From Caldilinea sp. CFX5 (GTDB taxonomy: Bacteria; Chloroflexota; Anaerolineae; Caldilineales; Caldilineaceae): DNA of 39,165 nt. A program made the position numbers and the translations under genes. The number at the start of each line of letters is the position of its first letter. Position 1 is the first letter of the stretch. The notes under the pieces were generated by a model. It ran no database searches. It was not told where the DNA came from and saw nothing but the letters and a program-made list of their open reading frames with translations. The DNA lies in assembly GCA_021405325.1 (NCBI GenBank), contig QWII01000094.1:1-39165 (forward strand). Reading direction: 5' to 3'. This document shows positions 16,701 to 22,679 of this stretch, piece after piece.

Positions 16701-17064
16701 TGCTGGGACTACTCACCAGGCCATAGCTGGCAGAGCAGAGATTGCTCAAATTGCCAAAGCCACAGGCCGCGCGGACCACTTGCACAGTCAATCCCAACGT
16801 CAAAGCCAGGCTAAGACCGGCCAGCGTGAGCCAGAGGTGCGTTTTCCACGACACAGGATTCTTTTCTTTAGACAAGAATTTCCACCACAGAGGCGCAAAG
16901 GGCGCAAAGAAAAAAGCCAAGAAACCTTCCGGGAACCCTTTGGGTGTTCTGCGTCTTTGCGGTGAAAAATTTGTTTCTGGCTTGGCCAACGTAGGGGAAT
17001 TCTTCTCTTGATCCGTTTGGTGCGCTTTTGCAACGCACTGACGGTCGCTGATTGCATTACACAT
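13774..17064 (-). CDS. Large helical exoprotein with Tc-toxin-A-like C-terminus
   Basis: A 1096-residue protein of no family I can name over its length. The ATG at 17064 has AAAGGAGG five bases upstream. It is followed by an odd 70-residue extension, partly encoded by a dispersed repeat, before a signal or anchor helix at about 75-98 ending RAA. A TTG at 16875 (L64), with GGTGG upstream, is an alternative start. Residues 130-860 are mostly amphipathic helices rich in Ala, Gln and Glu, with Cys in short loops. The last 200 residues are beta-rich and close with ELKISTTYASR after a W-x-V-x-I strand, resembling the TISDVILHIRYTAR ending of the TcB-binding domain of Tc-toxin A subunits. It follows the collar-domain gene by 25 nt. 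A pore or adhesin role is conjecture. Confidence 0.7.
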   Translation of the reverse strand: MCNAISDRQCVAKAHQTDQEKNSPTLAKPETNFSPQRRRTPKGFPEGFLAFFFAPFAPLWWKFLSKEKNPVSWKTHLWLTLAGLSLALTLGLTVQVVRAACGFGNLSNLCSASYGLVSSPSTVHVPLSNTPPSAAVVDQAVLQSSGPLLYPDYKVLEAEARELLRRSMNFRQDISPYRASKNFNDLVRHFDENSGFSASYTDPILGVLTLQQRIDTAVTDLLRAREIYGFLAVYAPAARMKADPDYAAALCQNAENPNPRDPQHAGQVLDPILDWCNFPARLRQAVREAAYLRMIFAQQFMVDALGLHFSAGALLGGENFVKQEVAKLDAAKYQYELAQQGLSQAIGYRLGNGCYLSDFYTQSEWALLSRANDGKLTAQHHMATRLSYLDINTNTDVERAQNAALTVYRGGSAEGYVKMIGLAGFATSAPSGSHCQASGARPDGSLVGEMALTMLDTREAARQMMANRNVFGFDIRFTPARPYHTAFGSTDKGLWEQAKEAADAALQIQLQTENAERTFDLNQQDLTKAILATNNKVDNEIQIEAGCDLQGFATDAEWYACIDDMITHTQECDPTSNTFDACMNRTTDGQPPKPDGTNWLILVSDMRTARQDLRVAWLAVEAAVKKRDNIVKRADTETLRNIRVRSTILKGAEDNSVLEAIIVAANCCTLGISFPPEFTVNPGAFVEAGLRSKQLLDQAAREVQIEDANSEAVVRNLFYDMAEAQGEIDIAVQQFQSMLTQFNGVIGQTGHDVYQSKREHAYTTALPANDPSYRMVRDSRRLELAAQLETAARLAYLAARRAEYEYTARLSANNFRISDIYKARTANDILKFLQDLDVAVSNLPGGVKDAETNELDLTISVAQHVLGLTDKFLRGQGIAEANLPAERTARFRQWVAQNTVRGADGKVVLIFNFTASSATNGLIGQVVTQGYDFFWLHKVAGNGQPKPNSRGVGLNLVTAQGGNLGYRQVRISQSGQVGLTSFAGCLFDYRLIPPAALLGLEFPAGQPTDLVTGLFNGDINGAKGNGASGFSTPAFLGRPLASNGWQVVINAGSPNGILPDMDLQQLTDIELKISTTYASRSANTPPTAAQCVRADF
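16880..16970. repeat. Dispersed repeat embedded in coding sequence
   Basis: CACCACAGAGGCGCAAAG at the left and the complement of CACCGCAAAGACGCAG at the right form imperfect terminal inverted repeats around an A- and G-rich centre. This is the style of the short 'cacagaggcgcaaag' repeats I know from intergenic regions of filamentous bacteria. Here it is translated in frame as residues about 31-61 of the 1096-residue protein, upstream of the signal helix. Confidence 0.6.
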
Positions 17065-17089
17065 GACGCCCTCCTTTAGTCATGGCTGG

Positions 17090-18028
17090 TTACTTGACAC
17101 GCATGATCCAGACCATCGACATGTTGACTGGGCGCGTTTCACTGCCATGCCGCGCGGGGCCGGCGCTTGTCTCGCTGGGATCGCCCAAATTGGCTTTACC
17201 AACGCCAGTATTGCTGGCCAGGTACAAACCATATTCACCTTGACTAAAGTCAACGCTCGACGGTGTATTAAAGAAGTTTGTGTCGTGGGAAGGATGGGTA
17301 TGACCGGCATCAAGATGGGCATGGCTCTGCATCTGATCTTGTTGGAACACGCCGGAAGTGGCGCCGCCGCGGAGAAAGAGCGCCTGCCCATTTAGATTCG
17401 GAATGACCTGCCCGTGCAATGGACTTTGGGCATCATTGAGCGTTTGCCCATTACATTCCACCCAGCCAACGGGCAACGCCGGTGTGCCACTGAGCGACTT
17501 GTGCCAGGGCAAGATGGCGCCAATCGGCACAATGCCATAGCCTTGGGCGCCAAGCGCTAAGCCGCCGGCCTGCATCGCCCAGGGCACCGGCAAAAGCCGC
17601 TGGCGGGGTAACATCTCCGGGTCGGGGGCGACGGTGATGCCGAGATAGAGATTGGTGTTGTCAAAGAGCGTCGGGTTGATCGCTACGTTGTCGCCGACGA
17701 TGACGCTAAAGCTGCCGTTGCGCGCCACGGTGTTGGCAAAGCTTTCGCTGTGCAGCACATTGCCGCCGGTCACGCTGTCATAAATCTTAAGCGTGATATT
17801 AAAGTTGCCGGTTGCCAGGTTACCATCGGCCAGACGCAGGGTGCCTTGATAACTAAAGGCCGTCGGAATGGTGGTGACATTGGCTTCAGCCACCGGCGCC
17901 GCGACCACCGACTCCGTCCCTTTGGCCCACACAGTGGCGACATCAGCGCGTGCCAGCCAGCCAATCGCCCAGTTGGCGGCGAGCATGGCGACAAAGAAGA
18001 ACGCCAGTTGAATACGACCCATTTTCAT
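17090..18028 (-). CDS. Phage tail collar-domain exoprotein
   Basis: A 312-residue predicted secreted protein. Residues 6-28 are a hydrophobic signal segment. Residues 50-150 form the beta-rich domain often found before collar domains in bacterial surface proteins (FSYQGTLRLADGNLATGNF, then FSVIVGDN, LYLGITVAPDPEMLPRQRL and VPWAMQA). Residues 165-312 are a phage tail-collar domain: VPIGAILPWHKS, GWVECNGQTLND, PNLNGQALFLRGG, SHAHLDAGHTHPSHD and the terminal SETRPVNMSMVWIMRV. Such domains form trimeric fibre tips; the His-rich segment is where many fibres bind metal. No other phage gene is present. It is first gene of the exoprotein group and divergent from the SARP regulator 18351-21764. AAAGGAG precedes the start. 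Confidence 0.87.
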   Translation of the reverse strand: MKMGRIQLAFFFVAMLAANWAIGWLARADVATVWAKGTESVVAAPVAEANVTTIPTAFSYQGTLRLADGNLATGNFNITLKIYDSVTGGNVLHSESFANTVARNGSFSVIVGDNVAINPTLFDNTNLYLGITVAPDPEMLPRQRLLPVPWAMQAGGLALGAQGYGIVPIGAILPWHKSLSGTPALPVGWVECNGQTLNDAQSPLHGQVIPNLNGQALFLRGGATSGVFQQDQMQSHAHLDAGHTHPSHDTNFFNTPSSVDFSQGEYGLYLASNTGVGKANLGDPSETSAGPARHGSETRPVNMSMVWIMRVK

Positions 18029-18067
18029 CTTTAGCTCCTTTACGTAAACGATTGAAGTGATAAGAGA

Positions 18068-18152
18068 TAGGAGTTACGCAGTTGACGGGCGCTACCAGAG
18101 ACCTGTCAGGTTTGCGAAACCTGACAGGTCTTGTCCAACTGCGTAACTCCTA
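18068..18152. repeat. Nested double palindrome in the divergent intergenic region
   Basis: Outer perfect arms of 17 bp (18068-18084 and 18136-18152; core GGAGTTACGCAGTTG) enclose a second perfect 15-bp hairpin (18099-18113 and 18117-18131; core GACCTGTCAGGTTT). It occupies much of the 322-nt gap between 17090-18028 and 18351-21764. Unlike the other elements it lies 5' of a gene, 40 nt before the start of 17090-18028. The rest of the gap holds the regulator's promoter and nothing else I can recognise. Confidence 0.88.
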
Positions 18153-18215
18153 AAGAGAGTCAAAGCGATATTGCTAAAGCTTTCGGTGTCTAGCGCCACA
18201 CCGCCCATGACCAGA

Positions 18216-18244
18216 TTGTAAATCTGCTTGATCCAGAGTATAAT
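18216..18244 (+). promoter_or_regulatory. Predicted sigma-70 promoter of the SARP regulator
   Basis: TTGTAA (18216-18221), a 17-nt spacer and a perfect TATAAT (18239-18244). The predicted start of transcription is about 100 nt upstream of the ATG at 18351. Confidence 0.62.
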
Positions 18245-18350
18245 GAAAAGCATTACCAGATCATTACCAGAATTTCTAGCAAATTGTGTACGAGAGTCTT
18301 CCGTCCCCCCGTCTATGGTTTTACGGTCTACCGCCTAGCCAAACCACTGT

Positions 18351-21300
18351 ATGAGCAAACCCCAACTACGCTTCTTCGGCCCCGGCGTTATCCAAGCAGC
18401 AGACGGACAGCCCATCCCTATGCGGTCGCGCAAACAATTGGCTTTGCTGGTCTATCTCGCTACCGAATATCAGATAGCGCATAGCCGCGAGACGCTATTG
18501 GCACTCTTTTGGCCGGAAGAAACAACCGCCGACGCGCAAAACAACCTACGCGTGACCCTCTCCCGCCTACGCGAACTGGGGGGCAAGCTGACGACGCCAG
18601 CGGCGACACTGGGGGCGACACCGGCGGCAGAATTGCTGATCATCGACCGCAACCGGGTGCAGCTTCACCCGGAGTGGATCGCACACGTCGATGTCAATCG
18701 TTTTAACCGCTTGCTGACCCAGACACGGCAACATGCCCACACCTTCCGCAGCCAATGTGGGAGCTGTCAGGCGGCCTTAAGCGAAGCAGTTCAGCTTTAT
18801 CAAGGAAGCTTTCTGGTCGGTTTGGGGCTGGACGACTGCCCGGACGTTGAAGAGTGGCTCTTGATGCAGCGCGAGCGGCTACATCTGTTGGCGCTGGAAG
18901 CCTACAGTGATCTGGCAACCTATGCTGAAGCCAGCGGTGATCTGGTCGCGGCGCGGGGCTTTGCCCAACGCCAACTTGAAATCGACCCCCTGCGTGAAGC
19001 GGCTTATCGCCAACAGATGCGCATCCTCATCAAACAGGGCGAACGCACATTGGCATTGGGCCTCTTTGCGCGCTGTCGTGCGCTTTTGCAGGAAGAACTG
19101 GGCCTTGATCCGGAAGCGGAGACGCTGACGCTCTATGCCCAACTACGAAATGCAAGCGCGCCGGACGATGGGTTGGCGGAAGGGTTGCGCGGCACAGTCG
19201 GTATGCCTTTGAGCAACGATGGTGTAGTGCCAGCGCCGCCCCGCACGAATCTGCCGCCACAGTTGACCCCCTTTATCGGGCGCGAAGAGGAACTTGCCGA
19301 GCTTCACGCCCGCCTTGCTACGCCCACCTACCGCCTCTTGAGCATTATCGGCCCTGGTGGCATTGGCAAATCACGGTTGGCCCAGCAAGCAGCCGCCCAG
19401 CAACTGGACAACTTTGCCGATGGCGTCTATTGGACACCATTGGCGCAGACGCCCAGCGCAGCCTCGCTGCCGGCGGCGATTGCCGAAACAGTTGGGTTGA
19501 CCTTTGCCGCGACCCCCCAAAGTCCAATCATGCAATTGGGTGAAATGCTCAAGTCAAGAGAGCTTTTGCTGGTCCTCGATAATTTTGAACATCTCATGGC
19601 GGGGGTGGACCTGCTGCTCACTCTCTTACAGCAAGCGCCCAAGGTGGTGCTGCTCATCACCTCACGCGAACAGCTCAACTTGCAGGCCGAAGATCTCTTT
19701 GAGTTGCAAGGTCTGCCGACCCCAACCAGCCTGACGGCTGGCGATGCTGCGCACTTTGCGGCAGTCCGGCTCTTTGTGGATCGCGCGCGCCGGTTGGACA
19801 AAGGGTTCAAACCAACGGCAGAGCAATTGCCCCATATCGTGCGTATTTGTCAATTGGTCGAGGGCTTCCCGCTGGCGATTGAACTGGCCGCGGCCTGGAT
19901 ACGCAACCTGACGCCCCGGGAGATCGCCGCCGAAGTGGCTGCTGGATTGGATCGCCTGGCCACGACGCTGCGTGATGTGGACCCCCACCATGCCAGCCTA
20001 CGCGCCGTCTTCAACTCGTCGTGGCGCTTGCTTTCGGTGACGGAGCGGCGCGCCCTGGCCCGGTTGAGCGTTTTCCGGGGCGGCTTTAGCGTAGAGGCGG
20101 CGCGCATCGTCGCCCAGGCTTCGCTGCTGGTGTTGCAGGCGCTGCGCCATAAATCGCTGCTGCGGAGCGCCGGTTCCCACCGCTACGACATGCACGCCCT
20201 GGTGCAGCAATTCTCAGCAGAGGCGTTGGCGACCGATCCCCAAGAAGCGGCGGCAGTGCAGCGCAGCCACAGTCACACCTTTTTGACCTTGTTGGCCGAG
20301 CAAGCCGTTGCCCTCGATACAAGCGCGGCGCGCCAGGCGGTCGATCAGATCCAGCCCGATTGGGAGAATGTGGCGGCAGCCTGGCAAGACGCGGTTACCC
20401 AAAGAACGGCGCCCCTGCTCGCGGCGGCCCTGGATGGGTTGGTCTATTTTTGTGATTTACGTGGCTTATTTGTCGAGGCGCAAACGTTGCTGGAAGGAGC
20501 GGTGTCCGTTCTTCAGCAGGATAGCAACCGAACGCCAGCCAATCCCGAGCCAGTCAACACGAATCAAGGCGCAACTCAACGCTTGCACCTCCTCTGCCGT
20601 CTGCTGACAGCCTTGGCCCAGTTCGCCGGTCGCCGCCATCGGCCCAACACCAGTGCGTTGGCGCAGCAGGCGCTGACATTGGCCTACCAGATCGAAAGTG
20701 AGCCTGAGGTCATCAGTAACCTGCTCACCCAAGCTAGCGTCTTTGAGTTAGCCGCGGCTTATGCGCAAGGTGTTGCGTTAGCGGAAAAGGCGTTGGGCAT
20801 CGCCCAAGCTGCGCGATTGGAGCGCCACGCCGGCCTTTGTTTGGATCTGCTCGGCAACATTGCCTACCTGGCCGGTGACTTCGGGCGCGCCCAAAATCAC
20901 TTCCAACAAGTCTTGCTGATCCATGAGCAGACAGGCCGTCTGGAGCAACGCGGACGCGCCGCTATTGGCTATTTGGGCTTGGCGACCGCCGAACTAGGTC
21001 GTCTCGATGTCGCGTTGCACTATAGCCAACGGTATCTGGAGAGTTGTGAGCGGATCGAGGATCGCCGTAACCTGGCCCATGCGCAACACTGTTTGGCCTA
21101 CGTCCGGCTGCGGCTGGGCTACTTTGCGCAGGCGGTGGCGTTGGATGAGCAAAGCGCCGCCGCCGCCGAAGCCATCGGCGACCGAGATTTGCGCAGTTTT
21201 GCCTTACATGCCCAATCGTGGGCTTATCGTCACTTGGACCAATTCCCGGCAGCGTTGCGCTGCGCCACCGAAGCCGTAGCGTTGGCGCGGGCGTTGGATG

Positions 21301-21764
21301 CACCGTTGACACTGGTCTTTGCGCTCACCCATTTGGCCGAAGCCCAACTGGAAACGGCGCAGAGCGCGGCCGATTGGGCGCAAGCGACCGCCAACTTTCA
21401 AGAAGCCGCGACCATTGCGCGCACCATCGGTAAGTTGATCGCGGCCTACGAAGCAGAGATCGGGCTGGCGGAACTCTATCGCCGTCGCGGACAGATCGCC
21501 GCCGCGCATGAGCAGATTGCCCCCCTCTTACCCCAGTTGCCCACCGTGGCCGCCATGGGTTGGGATGAGCCACTGCGCGCCTATGTGGTCTGTACGCACA
21601 TCTTGCAGGCGGCGCACGACCCGTCGGCCGAGCAGATCCTTGACCAAGGGGTCTCCTTGCTGGAACGGCTGGCGGCGAATATCACTGATCCTAACCACCG
21701 GCAGCACTTCCTCAGCGCCATTCCCGCTCATCGCCAGCTTCGCGCCTTGCGCCGTAACGATTAA
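18351..21764 (+). CDS. SARP-type BTAD / NB-ARC / TPR transcriptional regulator
   Basis: A 1137-residue AfsR-like regulator. Residues 1-100 form the OmpR-like winged helix (LRFFGPGVIQAADGQPI, RKQLALLVYLA, LLALFWPEE, NLRVTLSRLR). About 105-265 is the bacterial transcriptional activation (BTAD) domain, ending GLFARCRALLQEELGLDPE. From 300 comes an NB-ARC STAND ATPase with FIGREEEL, Walker A GPGGIGKS (334-341) and Walker B LLLVLDNFEHL (D410), then LITSREQL and EGFPLAIELAA. From about 690 to 1080 are TPR-like helical pairs. Such proteins are ATP-gated sensors that activate nearby genes. It is divergent from the exoprotein group 12632-18028, its likely target. The ribosome site is poor. No truncation is seen. 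The signal sensed by the TPR part is unknown. Confidence 0.93.
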   Translation: MSKPQLRFFGPGVIQAADGQPIPMRSRKQLALLVYLATEYQIAHSRETLLALFWPEETTADAQNNLRVTLSRLRELGGKLTTPAATLGATPAAELLIIDRNRVQLHPEWIAHVDVNRFNRLLTQTRQHAHTFRSQCGSCQAALSEAVQLYQGSFLVGLGLDDCPDVEEWLLMQRERLHLLALEAYSDLATYAEASGDLVAARGFAQRQLEIDPLREAAYRQQMRILIKQGERTLALGLFARCRALLQEELGLDPEAETLTLYAQLRNASAPDDGLAEGLRGTVGMPLSNDGVVPAPPRTNLPPQLTPFIGREEELAELHARLATPTYRLLSIIGPGGIGKSRLAQQAAAQQLDNFADGVYWTPLAQTPSAASLPAAIAETVGLTFAATPQSPIMQLGEMLKSRELLLVLDNFEHLMAGVDLLLTLLQQAPKVVLLITSREQLNLQAEDLFELQGLPTPTSLTAGDAAHFAAVRLFVDRARRLDKGFKPTAEQLPHIVRICQLVEGFPLAIELAAAWIRNLTPREIAAEVAAGLDRLATTLRDVDPHHASLRAVFNSSWRLLSVTERRALARLSVFRGGFSVEAARIVAQASLLVLQALRHKSLLRSAGSHRYDMHALVQQFSAEALATDPQEAAAVQRSHSHTFLTLLAEQAVALDTSAARQAVDQIQPDWENVAAAWQDAVTQRTAPLLAAALDGLVYFCDLRGLFVEAQTLLEGAVSVLQQDSNRTPANPEPVNTNQGATQRLHLLCRLLTALAQFAGRRHRPNTSALAQQALTLAYQIESEPEVISNLLTQASVFELAAAYAQGVALAEKALGIAQAARLERHAGLCLDLLGNIAYLAGDFGRAQNHFQQVLLIHEQTGRLEQRGRAAIGYLGLATAELGRLDVALHYSQRYLESCERIEDRRNLAHAQHCLAYVRLRLGYFAQAVALDEQSAAAAEAIGDRDLRSFALHAQSWAYRHLDQFPAALRCATEAVALARALDAPLTLVFALTHLAEAQLETAQSAADWAQATANFQEAATIARTIGKLIAAYEAEIGLAELYRRRGQIAAAHEQIAPLLPQLPTVAAMGWDEPLRAYVVCTHILQAAHDPSAEQILDQGVSLLERLAANITDPNHRQHFLSAIPAHRQLRALRRND

Positions 21765-21869
21765 GCCCGCTCCTGGCTGGTCTGTGACCAGTTCATAACA
21801 CAAATGCGGCTGACGGCCAAACCCTTTCTACAACAATCAGGGTTCGACTCTGACCAGCAGAGCGCTCTA

Positions 21870-21899
21870 TTGGGCGCTACTCGTAATTTGTGCTATACT
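21870..21899 (+). promoter_or_regulatory. Possible extended -10 promoter of the decayed AAA-like gene
   Basis: TATACT (21894-21899) with TG in extended -10 position. The -35 region (TTGGGC at 21870-21875, 18-nt spacer) is poor. The same TTTGTGnTATACT context occurs at the Uma2 promoter. AAGGGAAG lies just before the ATG at 21948. Confidence 0.4.
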
Positions 21900-21947
21900 A
21901 ACGCGGAAAAAGCGCTTGTCTAAAGGTGGGCGGAGTAAGGGAAGCAG

Positions 21948-22596
21948 ATGCGTAGATTTTCATCCTATGGACCAATCAATACCAAATTACATTACTATGT
22001 ACCGCGCCAGGAATTGGTTGACCAGGCGATACGCCATCTTGTCGGCGAGGTTCCCAGTGAGGGCGGTCATTACATCACGGTCTGGGCGCCGCGGCAACGT
22101 GGAAAGAGTTGGATCTTGAATCAAGCCGTCTGGCAGTTGCGCGAGGAGCCAACCTATGCTGGTTTTGATGCGCTCAAGATCAACCTAGAACATCTGAAAC
22201 AAGAACGCGATACGGACAGTTCTGCGCTTATATGAAGCGGTCTACCACTTCAATCTTTACCTCTGGTTAGAACGCTTTCTACAACGGAAGTCCGGTCGCG
22301 TCTATCCTGAATTCCCGACGGGGAATGGCCGGGAGCCCACTGGGCGCGACTTGCTCATTCGCTATCAAACAGAGCGTTATGGGCTGGAACTCAAAAGTTT
22401 TCGCAACGATTTTGAGTACAATGAAGCCCTGGCGCAAGCCGCCCGCTATGCCCACCAACTGCAACTGGCCACCATCACCGTCGTCTTCTTTGTCGAAGCG
22501 GTGGATGATGAGAACCGCACCCTCTATGAAACGCCCTATCACGATGCCGCTACCGGTGTCACCGTCGAGCCGGTGCTGGTGACAACCGTGGAGTAG
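21948..22596 (+). pseudogene. Remnant of AAA-like ATPase / PD-(D/E)XK protein
   Basis: The N-terminal 95 codons (frame of 21948) read SSYGPINTKLHYYVPRQ and HYITVWAPRQRGKSW, the start and Walker A-like motif of AAA-like proteins normally about 500 residues long. The frame then stops at 22235. From about 22200 the +1 frame continues with LRLYEAVYHFNLYLWLERF, VYPEFPTGNG, DLLIRYQ, YGLELKS and VVFFVEAVDD to a stop at 22596. This is the C-terminal nuclease-like domain of the same family (E-x-K in LELKS). About 300 central residues are therefore missing, and the halves are out of frame. An internal deletion is more likely than a sequencing slip, because the middle of the ATPase is absent. The product is probably non-functional. 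It sits downstream of and collinear with the SARP gene. Confidence 0.8.
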
Positions 22597-22603
22597 AGCA
22601 CGC

Positions 22604-22636
22604 AGAAGTCCGCCTTTTGGCAAAAGGCGGACTTCT
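22604..22636. repeat. Palindromic element family C copy 2, between convergent genes
   Basis: Perfect 16-bp arms (22604-22619 and 22621-22636) around one G; the core is AGAAGTCCGCCTTTTG. It differs from copy 1 (12576-12612) by a G-to-C change in the left arm and its complement in the right arm. It lies 7 nt after the pseudogene stop and 43 nt beyond the stop of the giant gene. Confidence 0.88.
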
Positions 22637-22679
22637 CAAATGCTGTGGCGATGTATAGTACAGAGTATGCAGGACACGC

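Noticed and set aside
17090..18028. Prophage or phage-tail-like particle suggested by the tail-collar domain
   Set aside because: No capsid, portal, terminase, sheath, baseplate or integrase gene is nearby, and the protein has a signal segment. Collar domains are common in bacterial exoproteins.
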